Source: an unidentified bacterial endosymbiont
Lineage (GTDB): Bacteria; Pseudomonadota; Gammaproteobacteria; Enterobacterales; Enterobacteriaceae
Direction: 5' to 3'
Assembly (NCBI RefSeq): GCF_918797525.1
Contig: NZ_OU963893.1
Span: forward strand, 1,426,001-1,490,000
Length of the DNA stretch: 64,000 bases
Part shown: positions 1 through 9,164 of the stretch, in pieces
Layout: each line of letters opens with the position of its first letter
Numbering within the stretch: position 1 is the first letter of the stretch
Program-made: the position numbers and the translations under genes
Notes under the pieces: generated by a model
What the model was told of the DNA's origin: nothing
The model's input: the letters and a program-made list of their open reading frames with translations, nothing else
Databases searched by the model: none

Positions 1-562
1 TCTGTTCAAAAGCGCGCCGTTTGTTGCCTTTGAGGACAATATCCGCGATCCGCAAAATCATCCGTTCCCGACACCGTCCGGGAAAATCGAGATCTTTTCT
101 CAGCGCCTGTACGACATGCGTCATCCGGAGATCCCGGCCCTGTCGCACTATGTACCTGCCCATGAAGGGCCAGAGGATGAACTGGCGAAGAGCTTCCCGC
201 TACAGTTGATCACCTGGAAAGGTAAAAACCGTGCTAACTCTACGCAATATGCCAACCCGTGGCTAATTGAGGCGCAGCAGCAAAAGCTGTGGATTAACCC
301 CCAGGACGCGCAAAAGCGTGGCATTACCCAGGGCGATGCCGTACGTATCCACAATGCGCGCGGGGTATGCGAAATCCCGGCCGAAGTGACACCGCGCATT
401 ATTCCGGGCGTGGTGGCAATGCAGGCGGGCGCCTGGTGGCAACCGGACGAGCAGGGCGTGGATAAGGGCGGCTGTGCGAACGTGCTCAGTTCAGCCCGCA
501 TTACCGCGCTGGCGAAAGGGAATTCACATCAAACCATGCTGGTGGAGGTGGCAAAAGCATGA
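1..562 (+). CDS. DMSO-reductase-type molybdopterin catalytic subunit, C-terminal part (5' end outside window)
   Basis: Frame 2 is open from the window edge to a TGA that overlaps the next start (ATGA). The visible ~186 residues are the end of a DmsA/YnfE-type molybdoenzyme. A linker runs into the molybdopterin-dinucleotide binding domain, recognisable by 'LITWKGKNRANST', 'NPWL' and 'GITQGDAVRIHNARG'. The family reduces S- or N-oxides (DMSO, TMAO and relatives) at the outer face of the inner membrane, taking electrons from the B and C subunits encoded just downstream. Salmonella carries a similar dmsABC-like set beside ndk, so the paralogue differs from the main dms operon. The Tat signal and the active-site region are upstream of the window, so the true substrate cannot be judged. 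Confidence 0.9.
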   Translation, partial: LFKSAPFVAFEDNIRDPQNHPFPTPSGKIEIFSQRLYDMRHPEIPALSHYVPAHEGPEDELAKSFPLQLITWKGKNRANSTQYANPWLIEAQQQKLWINPQDAQKRGITQGDAVRIHNARGVCEIPAEVTPRIIPGVVAMQAGAWWQPDEQGVDKGGCANVLSSARITALAKGNSHQTMLVEVAKA

Positions 563-1188
563 GTCAGTTCAAACATTATGCGCCAGTGAGCGAAAAACAG
601 CTGGGCTTTTATATCGACTCTTCACGCTGCTCGGGCTGTAAAGCCTGCCAGGTGGCGTGCAAAGATAAAAACAATCTGGATGTCGGGCGACGTTACCGCC
701 GGGTGTATGAAGTTAACGGCGGGAGTTTCATTCCAACCGGGCAGGGCGGTGTGAATAACAACGTTTTTGCCTACACGCTGTCAATCTCCTGTAACCATTG
801 CGCGGACCCCATCTGTACCAAAAACTGCCCGACCACCGCCATGCACAAGCGGCCTGGGGACGGCATTGTTCGCGTCGACACGGATAAGTGTGTCGGCTGC
901 GGTTACTGCGCATGGTCGTGCCCTTACGGCGCTCCTCAGCTTAATGCGCAAACCGGACAGATGTCGAAATGTGATTTTTGCGTAGACCTGCAGGCCAGAG
1001 GAGAACAGCCGGTCTGCGTAGCAACCTGCCCTCTGGAGGCGATTAAATTCGGTCCAATTGATGAACTGCGGGCGAAATACGGTGCGGTATGCGATGTGAA
1101 AGGCTTGCCTGATTCATCGATAACCCAACCGAATCTGGCGATCAAAGCGCATCAGGGTGCTGAGAAAGAGGGTAGCCGTCATGCATGA
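559..1188 (+). CDS. dmsB: DmsB-like four-cluster iron-sulfur subunit
   Basis: 209 residues, the normal DmsB size, starting inside the ATGA overlap with the catalytic subunit. Four [4Fe-4S] cysteine groups are visible in the DmsB order: CSGCKACQVAC (from residue 24), CNHCADPICTKNCP, CVGCGYCAWSCP, and CDFC...CVATCP. The protein should ferry electrons from the quinol-oxidising membrane anchor to the molybdenum centre. The overlap with both neighbours indicates translational coupling in a polycistronic A-B-C operon. The symbol is used in the family sense. YnfG is the close paralogue and cannot be excluded. Confidence 0.92.
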   Translation: MSQFKHYAPVSEKQLGFYIDSSRCSGCKACQVACKDKNNLDVGRRYRRVYEVNGGSFIPTGQGGVNNNVFAYTLSISCNHCADPICTKNCPTTAMHKRPGDGIVRVDTDKCVGCGYCAWSCPYGAPQLNAQTGQMSKCDFCVDLQARGEQPVCVATCPLEAIKFGPIDELRAKYGAVCDVKGLPDSSITQPNLAIKAHQGAEKEGSRHA

Positions 1189-1969
1189 ATTACCGCTGCT
1201 AATTTTTACCCTTTTCCTGCAGGGTTCGGTGGGCATTACGCTGTGGCTGGCCTTTGCAGGGAGGCAGGCCCCGCAACGTCAGGTACTGTTTACCGCCGCC
1301 GGGGCGTTTCTACTCGCCGCGGTTGGGCTTCTCGCTTCGGCGCTGCACATGGGTTACCCGCTTAATGCCCTGAACGCGCTGCGCCACGTTTCCAGCTCCT
1401 GGCTGAGCCGTGAGATTATCTTCGCCAGTCTGTATCTCGCGGCGCTGGGTCTTGCGACGTTGCTGGTGTTGGCGAAAAAGCCTGGCTGGACGCTGCTATT
1501 GGTTATCGCGGGTATTGTCGGGCTGGTGGATGTGTTCTGCATGGCGCAAATTTACATTCACACGTCCGTAGTCACCTGGCAGCATATCAACACGCTGGTG
1601 CTGTTTATCGGCTCGGTTGGTATTATCGGTTCGGCCTGCGTAACCCCGGGGGCACGAAGCCGGGGCAGGGTTCAAGCGGCTGTCGCCATTGTCACGCTGC
1701 TGGTGCTGATACGTCTGGTGATGCAGCCCGTCTGGCTGGCAGACATTAACGCGCTTGACCACACCGTCGTCACCTTCCCGCATGCGCCGTTGCAGATGCT
1801 GGAGCAGCTCCGGGTTATGCATATCCTGAGCGGGGGCGTGTCCGTTCTGGGAATGTTGTTCTTCGCTGTCGGTGGCCTGAAAGGCGCGCGTGGCACGCTG
1901 TTTACGGGGAGCGCGTTGCTGATTATTGGCGAACTGATGCTGCGCTTCGTCTTCTTCAGTATTGGCTGA
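1181..1969 (+). CDS. dmsC: DmsC-like membrane anchor subunit
   Basis: 262 residues, strongly hydrophobic, with about eight membrane segments, as expected for the DmsC quinol-binding anchor. The ATG at 1181 is preferred over a GTG at 1157 because AGAAAGAGGG lies just before it and 'MHELPLLIFTLF' matches the usual DmsC start. It overlaps the end of the B subunit by 8 bases. Its stop codon (TGA) overlaps the ATG of the following polyferredoxin, so four genes are coupled. Role: menaquinol oxidation and membrane anchoring of the reductase. Confidence 0.9.
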   Translation: MHELPLLIFTLFLQGSVGITLWLAFAGRQAPQRQVLFTAAGAFLLAAVGLLASALHMGYPLNALNALRHVSSSWLSREIIFASLYLAALGLATLLVLAKKPGWTLLLVIAGIVGLVDVFCMAQIYIHTSVVTWQHINTLVLFIGSVGIIGSACVTPGARSRGRVQAAVAIVTLLVLIRLVMQPVWLADINALDHTVVTFPHAPLQMLEQLRVMHILSGGVSVLGMLFFAVGGLKGARGTLFTGSALLIIGELMLRFVFFSIG

Positions 1970-2862
1970 TGGTTGGTTTAACCTTCACCCCGGCGATGGA
2001 CGTGACGCAAAAATGCGTCCGTCGCCGCTTTCGCCGCGCCGCCTGTCGCGCCTGTGTGGACGCCTGTCCTGCTCAGGTGTTCTCAATCACTGGTACAGGC
2101 CTCTCGGTGGATGAAAGCCGCTGTATCAAATGCGGAGATTGCCTCTTTGTTTGTCCCGCAGAGGCCATTGTCGGTGTGACTGCGCCAAAACGCTCTCTCT
2201 GCGGCGACACGCTAATTGGCCCCTTTAACGGCAAAGGACCGACGGTGGCTGAACTGCTGCTGTGGCACGCACAATACGGCGTGCGCGCTGTCAGTATCGA
2301 CGCGGAACGGCACGCTGAATGGATGGTGGCGCTTGCCGGGCTTAATCTGGTGCTTCGCCGACGGGGTGAGCCAGGCTGGACGTTTACGCCCCGGCGCAAT
2401 AATGAGATTAACCTCGCCCGCCGTTCGCTTATTCACGTGCCGCAGAAAGGGGTGACGGTATGTTCCGTGGTGCCAGGCCCGCGCCAGCTTCGCATGGCTT
2501 TCCCCGGCTTCAGCCAGTCGGATACTGTTCTCAGCCCGCAAAAGTGCGACCTGTGCGGCGCCTGCTGGCGAAGCTGTGCTGAAAGCGCGATTCGCTTTGA
2601 AAAGGGAACGTTTATCGTTGAGGCTGCGCGCTGCACGGGTTGCGGCGGCTGCGAGGCGGTATGTCAGCACAACGCGCTAGAGGTGATACAGAAGGACGCG
2701 CCGGCACAGATAACGGCCCGCCAGACGTATGCGGCGACCTGTGTCTCATGCCAGCGTGCGTTCTGGTCGTTTAAAACCGCAAGAAAAGCAGTGTTCGCTG
2801 TGTCTGCGCCACGCGCACGGTATGAGAAACCCTGGCTGTTGCTAATCTTCGCCTTATTTTAA
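1969..2862 (+). CDS. Polyferredoxin (NapF-like 4Fe-4S protein) with 3' frameshift
   Basis: Fourth gene of the dms-like operon. The start overlaps the dmsC stop. Cysteine groups CRACVDACP, CIKCGDCLFVCP, CDLCGACWRSC and CTGCGGCEAVC indicate four iron-sulfur clusters, consistent with an electron carrier or assembly protein for the reductase. After 'CVSCQRAFWSFK' the frame carries on as an unconvincing tail (TARKAVFAV...) to 2862. If one A of the run at 2773-2776 is skipped, the reading becomes KPQEKQCSLCLRHAHGMRN and stops at 2845. That gives a second CxxC to pair with CVSC, as in related zinc-ribbon-ended ferredoxins. So the gene carries a one-base insertion near its end. Most of the protein would still be made. 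Confidence 0.75.
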   Translation: MVGLTFTPAMDVTQKCVRRRFRRAACRACVDACPAQVFSITGTGLSVDESRCIKCGDCLFVCPAEAIVGVTAPKRSLCGDTLIGPFNGKGPTVAELLLWHAQYGVRAVSIDAERHAEWMVALAGLNLVLRRRGEPGWTFTPRRNNEINLARRSLIHVPQKGVTVCSVVPGPRQLRMAFPGFSQSDTVLSPQKCDLCGACWRSCAESAIRFEKGTFIVEAARCTGCGGCEAVCQHNALEVIQKDAPAQITARQTYAATCVSCQRAFWSFKTARKAVFAVSAPRARYEKPWLLLIFALF

Positions 2863-2882
2863 AAAAATGTTATGTCGAACCA

Positions 2883-2911
2883 TAGGCAATGGCCCCATTG
2901 CTCATTATAAT
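2883..2911 (+). promoter_or_regulatory. Possible ndk promoter (-10 TATAAT)
   Basis: A perfect TATAAT at 2906-2911 lies about 55 bases before the ndk start. The -35 region (TAGGCA at 2883) is poor, so this is a weak promoter call resting mainly on the -10 box and its position after the dms operon. Confidence 0.35.
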
Positions 2912-2966
2912 CCGCGCCACACCATACTCAGGTATGCAAAATAACAGACATTTGACAGAGGTTATC

Positions 2967-3398
2967 ATGGCTATTGAACGTACTTTTTCCATCATCAAAC
3001 CAAACGCGGTGGCAAAAAACGTTATTGGCAGCATCTTTGCTCGCTTTGAATCTGCAGGGTTTAAGATCGTTGGCACTAAAATGCTGCACCTGAGCGTTGA
3101 ACAGGCTCGCGGTTTCTACGCTGAGCACGAAGGCCGCCCGTTCTTTGACGGTCTGGTCGAGTTCATGACTTCTGGCCCGATCGTCGTCTCCGTGCTGGAA
3201 GGCGAAAATGCGGTACAGCGTCACCGCGATCTGCTGGGGGCAACCAACCCGGATAACGCGCTGGCAGGCACTCTGCGCGCTGACTACGCAGACAGCTTCA
3301 CCGAGAACGGCACCCACGGTTCCGACTCTGTTGAATCGGCCGCTCGTGAAATCGCTTTCTTCTTCGCAGAAGGCGAAGTGTGCCCGCGTACCCGTTAA
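2967..3398 (+). CDS. ndk: Nucleoside diphosphate kinase
   Basis: 143 residues, identical in length to E. coli Ndk. It transfers the gamma-phosphate of ATP to nucleoside diphosphates through a phosphohistidine, balancing NTP and dNTP pools in the cytoplasm. '[18 protein letters not shown]' and the active-site 'NGTHGSDS' with its His are present, as is the C-terminal 'CPRTR'. The ATG at 2967 follows a GAGGTTATC ribosome site. The longer in-frame extension upstream has no support. Confidence 0.98.
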   Translation: MAIERTFSIIKPNAVAKNVIGSIFARFESAGFKIVGTKMLHLSVEQARGFYAEHEGRPFFDGLVEFMTSGPIVVSVLEGENAVQRHRDLLGATNPDNALAGTLRADYADSFTENGTHGSDSVESAAREIAFFFAEGEVCPRTR

Positions 3399-3480
3399 TT
3401 TAGCGGTTTCGTTTACATATTATTTTCGTAAATGCTACGTCCAGACGTGGCATCCCTGCGCCAGACTTTGTACAATGTTA

Positions 3481-3520
3481 CGCCCCGGATGAGCATACCG
3501 CTTTCCGGGGCGTTTCTTTT
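3481..3520 (+). terminator. Rho-independent terminator after ndk
   Basis: CGCCCCGG (3481-3488) pairs with CCGGGGCG (3505-3512) and is followed by TTTCTTTT. It ends the ndk transcript or attenuates readthrough into rlmN, which starts 48 bases further on. Confidence 0.8.
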
Positions 3521-3567
3521 CAACCCTCCACGGGCCATAACGTGTAACAACGAGGCCGGATAAAATT

Positions 3568-4734
3568 ATGTCTGAATTAGTGAATACCTCCGAAGTCGCC
3601 ATTCCTGCGGTTCCAAATAAAAATGGAAAAATTAACCTGTTGGATCTGAACCGTCAGCAGATGCGCGAGTTTTTCAAAGAGATGGGCGAAAAGCCGTTTC
3701 GTGCCGATCAGGTCATGAAATGGATGTACCATTATTGCAGCGACGATTTTGATGACATGACTGACATCAATAAAGTGCTGCGCAATAAGCTCAAAGACGT
3801 GGCTGAAATCCGCGCACCGGAAGTGGTGGAAGAGCAGCGTTCTTCAGATGGCACCATCAAATGGGCGATTGCCGTTGGCGATCAGCGCGTTGAAACCGTC
3901 TATATTCCGGAAGAGGATCGCGCCACGCTGTGCGTCTCATCTCAGGTGGGGTGTGCGCTGGAGTGCAAATTCTGTTCTACCGCTCAGCAAGGTTTTAACC
4001 GTAACCTGCGCGTCTCTGAAATTATCGGTCAGGTCTGGCGTGCGGCGAAAATCGTGGGCGCTGCAAAAGTGACCGGGACCCGCCCAATCACCAACGTGGT
4101 AATGATGGGAATGGGTGAACCGCTGCTGAACCTGACCAACGTGGTTCCGGCGATGGAAATCATGCTCGACGACTTCGGTTTTGGCCTGTCCAAGCGCCGT
4201 GTAACCCTCTCTACCTCAGGTGTTGTGCCTGCGCTGGATAAGCTGGGCGACATGATTGACGTTGCGCTGGCCATCTCCCTGCATGCGCCAAATGATGCCA
4301 TCCGTGACGAAATAGTCCCTATCAACAAAAAGTACAATATCGAAACCTTCCTCGCAGGCGTGCGCCGCTACCTCGAGAAATCCAATGCCAACCAGGGCCG
4401 TGTGACCATCGAGTATGTCATGCTGGATCACGTTAACGACGGTACCGAACATGCGCATGAGCTGGCCGAGCTGCTGAAAGATACGCCGTGCAAGATCAAT
4501 CTCATCCCATGGAACCCGTTCCCGGGAGCACCTTATGGGCGCAGCTCCAACAGCCGAATCGATCGCTTCTCCAAAGTACTGATGGAGTACGGTTTCACCA
4601 CTATCGTGCGTAAAACCCGTGGTGACGATATTGATGCGGCATGCGGACAGCTGGCGGGCGATGTTATTGACCGGACGAAACGAACCCTGCGTAAACGCAT
4701 GCAGGGCGAAACGATTGCAGTCAAAGCTGTTTGA
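3568..4734 (+). CDS. rlmN: 23S rRNA/tRNA adenine-C2 methyltransferase RlmN
   Basis: 388 residues (E. coli 384). A radical-SAM enzyme that methylates A2503 of 23S rRNA and A37 of several tRNAs at C2. The CX3CX2C cluster motif is seen as CALECKFC (Cys129, 133, 136), with 'SSQVGC' just before it. The two mechanistic cysteines expected from E. coli (118 and 355) correspond to Cys122 and the Cys in 'DAACGQLAG'. 'MGMGEPLLN' and 'ISLHAPND' are typical. A strong hairpin follows the stop. Confidence 0.97.
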   Translation: MSELVNTSEVAIPAVPNKNGKINLLDLNRQQMREFFKEMGEKPFRADQVMKWMYHYCSDDFDDMTDINKVLRNKLKDVAEIRAPEVVEEQRSSDGTIKWAIAVGDQRVETVYIPEEDRATLCVSSQVGCALECKFCSTAQQGFNRNLRVSEIIGQVWRAAKIVGAAKVTGTRPITNVVMMGMGEPLLNLTNVVPAMEIMLDDFGFGLSKRRVTLSTSGVVPALDKLGDMIDVALAISLHAPNDAIRDEIVPINKKYNIETFLAGVRRYLEKSNANQGRVTIEYVMLDHVNDGTEHAHELAELLKDTPCKINLIPWNPFPGAPYGRSSNSRIDRFSKVLMEYGFTTIVRKTRGDDIDAACGQLAGDVIDRTKRTLRKRMQGETIAVKAV

Positions 4735-4736
4735 TA

Positions 4737-4779
4737 ATTATGCACTCACGGCGCATTATTTGCGCCGTGAGTGCATAAT
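4737..4779. terminator. Perfect 19-bp stem hairpin after rlmN
   Basis: Bases 4737-4755 are a perfect inverted copy of 4761-4779, with a 5-base loop (TTATT). There is no T-run after it, so on the + strand it is a weak intrinsic terminator at best. It may protect the rlmN 3' end or slow readthrough into rodZ, whose ATG lies about 250 bases on. Confidence 0.6.
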
Positions 4780-5027
4780 CTTAGTGAATAATCAGCCAGA
4801 TTCGTAATGTTTGATAAATAATTACGGTGCGTTTCCTGCGACTTTCGGGCAGTATGTAACGACCTAACAACAGTTTAGCCTCACGGGCAGGGCTGCACTG
4901 TCATCTCCGGGCTGACAGTCTTATAATGGCTCTTCCAGGTAAACTGACCAGAAGTTTCGCGGTGCGGGTGGCATTGTGACTCACCGGCGCCTGAACCCTT
5001 TTTTTCACGTACCAGTAGTTGTAGCGA

Positions 5028-6020
5028 ATGAATACTGAAGCCACTCACGACCAAAATGAAGCACTCTCCACTGGCGTTCGTCTTCGCAACGCCCGTGAAC
5101 AACTCGGACTCAGCCAGCAAGCCGTTGCAGAACGCTTGTGCCTGAAAGTTTCCACGGTTCGCGATATTGAAGAAGATAAGGCGCCTGCCGATCTGGCTTC
5201 AACATTTTTGCGCGGTTATATCCGCTCTTACGCAAAGCTGGTGCATATCCCCGAAGAAGAATTACTGCCAATGATGGAGAAGCAGGCCCCGGTCCGTGCA
5301 GCAAAAGTTGCGCCGATGCAGACCTTCTCTCTGGGCAAACGTCGTAAAAAACGCGACGGCTGGCTGATGAGTATTACCTGGCTGGTGCTGTTTGTGGTGG
5401 TCGGCCTGACGGGCGCATGGTGGTGGCAAAACCACAAGGCGCAGCAGGAAGAGATCACCACTATGGCCGATCAATCTTCCGCGGAGCTGAACCAGGCCGG
5501 AAGTGATAACGCCCAGAGCCTGCCGCTCGCCACCGACGGTGCAGCCACCTCAGGCGACGCACAGACGGCAACAGCGGATGTCCCGGCAACAGAGCCATCA
5601 CAGACCCCTGATGCCACGGCTAACGCGCCAGCGCCGCAGACACAGGACCAGAATGCGGTTGTTTCGCCTTCACAGGCCAATGTGCTGAACGCGCCAGCGG
5701 ACAACGCTGTAGCCTCTCTGCCCACCGATCCGGCAGGCACAACGACTCCAGCGGCGGATCCTAACGCGCTGGTGATGAACTTCAACGCCGACTGCTGGTT
5801 GGAAGTCACTGACGCAACGGGCAAAAAGCTATTCAGCGGCCTGCAGCGTAAAGATGGCACGTTAAACCTAACCGGTCAGGCACCTTATAAACTTAAAATC
5901 GGCGCACCGGCAGCGGTTCAGATCCAGTATCAAGGAAAACCTGTCGACCTGAGCCGATTTATCAGAACTAACCAGGTTGCGCGTCTTACCGTGAGTGCCG
6001 AACAATCAGCAGCACAGTAA
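5028..6020 (+). CDS. rodZ: Cytoskeleton protein RodZ
   Basis: 330 residues (E. coli 337). A rod-shape factor linking MreB filaments to the elongasome. Layout: Cro/CI-type helix-turn-helix (about residues 16-80, binds MreB), a basic juxtamembrane stretch 'GKRRKKRD', one membrane segment (about 112-132), a long Ala/Thr/Pro/Gln-rich periplasmic linker (about 140-240), and a C-terminal beta domain starting near '[14 protein letters not shown]'. The gene lies 26 bases before ispG, as in E. coli, so the two are probably co-transcribed. Confidence 0.96.
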   Translation: MNTEATHDQNEALSTGVRLRNAREQLGLSQQAVAERLCLKVSTVRDIEEDKAPADLASTFLRGYIRSYAKLVHIPEEELLPMMEKQAPVRAAKVAPMQTFSLGKRRKKRDGWLMSITWLVLFVVVGLTGAWWWQNHKAQQEEITTMADQSSAELNQAGSDNAQSLPLATDGAATSGDAQTATADVPATEPSQTPDATANAPAPQTQDQNAVVSPSQANVLNAPADNAVASLPTDPAGTTTPAADPNALVMNFNADCWLEVTDATGKKLFSGLQRKDGTLNLTGQAPYKLKIGAPAAVQIQYQGKPVDLSRFIRTNQVARLTVSAEQSAAQ

Positions 6021-6046
6021 CAGACGGGCAACGCGGGAGATTTTTC

Positions 6047-7165
6047 ATGCATAACCAGGCTCCGATTCAACGTAGAAAATCGAAACGGATTTACGTTGGG
6101 AATGTGCCAGTCGGCGATGGGGCGCCTGTCGCCGTTCAGTCAATGACCAACACGCGCACCACCGACGTGGAAGCAACGGTCAATCAAATCAAAGCATTAG
6201 AGCGTGTAGGCGCGGATATCGTGCGCGTTTCCGTGCCGACCATGGACGCCGCTGAGGCGTTTAAGCTTATCAAACAGCAGGTCAGCGTTCCGCTGGTTGC
6301 GGATATCCACTTCGACTACCGCATCGCACTGAAAGTGGCCGAGTACGGCGTGGATTGCCTGCGCATTAATCCGGGTAATATCGGCAGTGAGGAGCGCATC
6401 CGCACGGTTGTGGACTGCGCGCGCGACAAAAACATTCCTATTCGTATCGGCGTCAACGCCGGTTCTCTGGAAAAAGATCTGCAGGAAAAATACGGTGAGC
6501 CGACGCCGCAGGCGCTGCTTGAATCCGCTATGCGCCATGTCGATCATCTGGATCGTCTCAACTTCGATCGGTTCAAGGTGAGCGTAAAAGCGTCTGATGT
6601 CTTCCTGGCCGTTGAGTCTTATCGCCTGCTGGCAAAACAGATTGATCAGCCTCTGCACCTTGGGATCACCGAGGCGGGCGGGCTGCGAAGCGGCTCGGTT
6701 AAATCGGCGATTGGCCTGGGCTTGCTGCTTTCAGAAGGTATTGGCGATACGTTGCGCGTCTCGCTGGCGGCCGATCCGGTAGAAGAGATCAAAGTCGGAT
6801 TCGATATTCTGAAATCACTGCGAATCCGCGCTCGCGGGATCAACTTTATTGCCTGCCCGACCTGTTCGCGTCAGGAGTTTGACGTGATCGGTACGGTGAA
6901 TGCGCTGGAGCAACGTCTGGAAGACATCATCACCCCAATGGACGTGTCCATTATAGGCTGCGTGGTGAATGGCCCGGGTGAAGCGCTGGTCTCAACCCTG
7001 GGTGTGACCGGCGGCAATAAGAAAAGCGGGCTGTATGAAGATGGCGTGCGCAAGGATCGCCTCGATAATAATGACATGATCGACCAGCTTGAAGCCCGTA
7101 TTCGTGCTAAAGCCAGTATGCTGGATGAGACGCAGCGTATTAGCGTTCAGCAGGTTGAAAAATAA
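6047..7165 (+). CDS. ispG: 4-hydroxy-3-methylbut-2-enyl-diphosphate synthase
   Basis: 372 residues, the E. coli length. Converts MEcPP to HMBPP in the MEP isoprenoid pathway, using a [4Fe-4S] cluster. The cluster ligands are visible in 'CPTCSR' (two Cys) and 'CVVNGPGEA' (third Cys and the ligand Glu). The N-terminal TIM barrel starts '[17 protein letters not shown]'. A double hairpin ending in a T-run separates it from hisS. Confidence 0.97.
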   Translation: MHNQAPIQRRKSKRIYVGNVPVGDGAPVAVQSMTNTRTTDVEATVNQIKALERVGADIVRVSVPTMDAAEAFKLIKQQVSVPLVADIHFDYRIALKVAEYGVDCLRINPGNIGSEERIRTVVDCARDKNIPIRIGVNAGSLEKDLQEKYGEPTPQALLESAMRHVDHLDRLNFDRFKVSVKASDVFLAVESYRLLAKQIDQPLHLGITEAGGLRSGSVKSAIGLGLLLSEGIGDTLRVSLAADPVEEIKVGFDILKSLRIRARGINFIACPTCSRQEFDVIGTVNALEQRLEDIITPMDVSIIGCVVNGPGEALVSTLGVTGGNKKSGLYEDGVRKDRLDNNDMIDQLEARIRAKASMLDETQRISVQQVEK

Positions 7166-7170
7166 CGTGA

Positions 7171-7224
7171 TGGGAAGCCGCGAGCTTCCCATGTATGATT
7201 GAACCCATTCTTTGGGTTTTTTTT
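7171..7224 (+). terminator. Tandem hairpins between ispG and hisS
   Basis: TGGGAAGC/GCTTCCCA (7171-7191) is followed by AACCCA/TGGGTT (7202-7218) running directly into eight T residues. The second hairpin is a standard intrinsic terminator. It lies just before the hisS start at 7246, so it may also attenuate hisS. Confidence 0.8.
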
Positions 7225-7245
7225 GTATATAGAAAGAGAATAAAC

Positions 7246-8520
7246 GTGGCAAAAAATATTCAAGCCATCCGCGGCATGAACGATTATCTGCCTGGCGAAA
7301 CCGCCATCTGGCAGCGCATTGAAGGCACGCTAAAGCAGGTGCTCGGCAGCTACGGTTACAGCGAAATCCGTTTGCCGATTGTAGAGCAGACCCCGTTATT
7401 CAAACGCGCAATCGGCGAAGTGACCGACGTGGTTGAAAAAGAGATGTATACCTTTGAAGACCGCAATGGCGACAGCCTGACCCTGCGTCCGGAAGGTACG
7501 GCGGGCTGTGTACGCGCCGGCATCGAACATGGTCTCCTGTACAATCAGGAGCAGCGTCTGTGGTATATCGGCCCGATGTTCCGCCACGAACGTCCGCAAA
7601 AAGGCCGTTACCGTCAGTTCAACCAGTTGGGTGTGGAAGCGTTTGGCCTGCAAGGTCCAGACATTGATGCCGAACTGATTATGCTGACGGCACGCTGGTG
7701 GCGTGCGCTGGGTATTGCTGAGCACGTTTCGCTTGAGCTGAACTCAATCGGTTCTCTGCAAGCGCGTGCCAATTACCGCGATGCGCTGGTGGCATTCCTG
7801 GAACAGCATAAAGAGAAGCTGGACGAAGACTGCAAACGTCGTATGTACAGTAATCCGCTACGCGTCCTTGACTCCAAAAACCCTGATGTACAGGCGCTCT
7901 TGAACGATGCGCCTGCGCTAGGTGATTATCTTGATGAAGAGTCTCGTGAACACTTTGCCGGACTGTGCACGCTGCTTGAAGCCGCGGGCATTGCCTATAC
8001 CGTTAACCAGCGTCTGGTGCGCGGGCTGGACTACTACAACCGTACCGTGTTTGAGTGGGTAACCACCAGCCTTGGTTCCCAGGGCACCGTGTGTGCTGGC
8101 GGGCGTTATGATGGCCTGGTTGAACAACTGGGTGGTCGCGCAGCGCCAGCCGTTGGCTTTGCGATGGGACTTGAACGGCTTGTTTTGCTGGTTCAGGCAG
8201 TTAATCCGGAATTTAAAGCAGATTCCGTTGTCGATATATACCTGGTGGCCTCAGGTGCGGATACGCAGTCTGCGGCGATGCAGCTTGCTGAACGCGTGCG
8301 TGATGCACTGCCGGAGGTTAAACTGATGACTAACCATGGCGGCGGCAACTTTAAAAAACAGTTTGCTCGCGCCGATAAGTGGGGCGCAAGTATTGCACTG
8401 GTGCTGGGTGAGTCCGAAGTGGCTAACGGCGAAGTGGTAGTGAAAGACCTGCGCTCTGGTGAGCAAACTACGGTAACGCAGGATGGCGTTGCGGCGCATT
8501 TGCGCACTTTATTGGGCTAA
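7246..8520 (+). CDS. hisS: Histidyl-tRNA synthetase
   Basis: 424 residues from a GTG start, matching E. coli HisRS exactly ('[17 protein letters not shown]'). An ATG farther upstream would put the leading terminator inside the gene. Class II synthetase: motif 2 region '[19 protein letters not shown]', histidine-specific '[15 protein letters not shown]' and '[13 protein letters not shown]', then a C-terminal anticodon-binding domain. It charges tRNA-His in the cytoplasm. Confidence 0.97.
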   Translation: MAKNIQAIRGMNDYLPGETAIWQRIEGTLKQVLGSYGYSEIRLPIVEQTPLFKRAIGEVTDVVEKEMYTFEDRNGDSLTLRPEGTAGCVRAGIEHGLLYNQEQRLWYIGPMFRHERPQKGRYRQFNQLGVEAFGLQGPDIDAELIMLTARWWRALGIAEHVSLELNSIGSLQARANYRDALVAFLEQHKEKLDEDCKRRMYSNPLRVLDSKNPDVQALLNDAPALGDYLDEESREHFAGLCTLLEAAGIAYTVNQRLVRGLDYYNRTVFEWVTTSLGSQGTVCAGGRYDGLVEQLGGRAAPAVGFAMGLERLVLLVQAVNPEFKADSVVDIYLVASGADTQSAAMQLAERVRDALPEVKLMTNHGGGNFKKQFARADKWGASIALVLGESEVANGEVVVKDLRSGEQTTVTQDGVAAHLRTLLG

Positions 8521-8533
8521 GGAGAAGGACTGC

Positions 8534-9154
8534 GTGGAAATTTACGAGAACGAACACGACCAGGTCGATGCGATCAAACGATTCTTTATTGAAAACGGTA
8601 AGGCCCTGGTTGTGGGGGTTATTTTGGGCGTCGGCGCGCTGATTGGCTGGCGTTACTGGAACAGTCACCAGGCTGATACCGCGCGAGACTCGTCGCTGGC
8701 GTATGAAACGACCATCGGCGCAATTCGTGCCGATCAGCCGCAAACGCTGGCGGCTGCGGAGAAATTCGCCGCTGATAATAAAAACACCTACGGTGCGCTG
8801 GCCGCACTGGAAATCGCTCAGCAGTACGTTGATAAGAACGAACTGGATAAAGCGGCTGCACAATTGTCGCAGGGTCTCGCGGCTGCCAGCGATGAAAATC
8901 TGAAAGCGGTCATCAATCTGCGTCTGGCACGTATCCAGGTTCAGCAGAAAAAAACTGATGAAGCGTTGAAGACCCTCGATACCATCAAAGGCGAAGGCTT
9001 TACAGCCATTGTTGCCGATCTGCGCGGTGAAGCACTACTGAGCAAAGGTGACAAAGCGGGCGCGCGCAAAGCCTGGCAAGCTGGTATCGATAGCAATGCT
9101 TCACCTGCGCTGAGCGAAATGATGCAGATGAAAATAAATAATTTGTCCGTCTGA
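8534..9154 (+). CDS. yfgM: Periplasmic chaperone-ancillary protein YfgM
   Basis: 206 residues from a GTG at 8534 (GGAGAAGGAC just before it), the E. coli length. A single N-terminal membrane segment (about residues 24-42, 'ALVVGVILGVGALIGWRYW') is followed by a TPR-rich periplasmic domain. YfgM associates with PpiD and the SecYEG translocon and helps outer-membrane protein traffic. It sits between hisS and bamB with only 13 and 10 bases of spacing, consistent with one operon. Confidence 0.95.
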   Translation: MEIYENEHDQVDAIKRFFIENGKALVVGVILGVGALIGWRYWNSHQADTARDSSLAYETTIGAIRADQPQTLAAAEKFAADNKNTYGALAALEIAQQYVDKNELDKAAAQLSQGLAAASDENLKAVINLRLARIQVQQKKTDEALKTLDTIKGEGFTAIVADLRGEALLSKGDKAGARKAWQAGIDSNASPALSEMMQMKINNLSV

Positions 9155-9164
9155 GAGGGACCCG

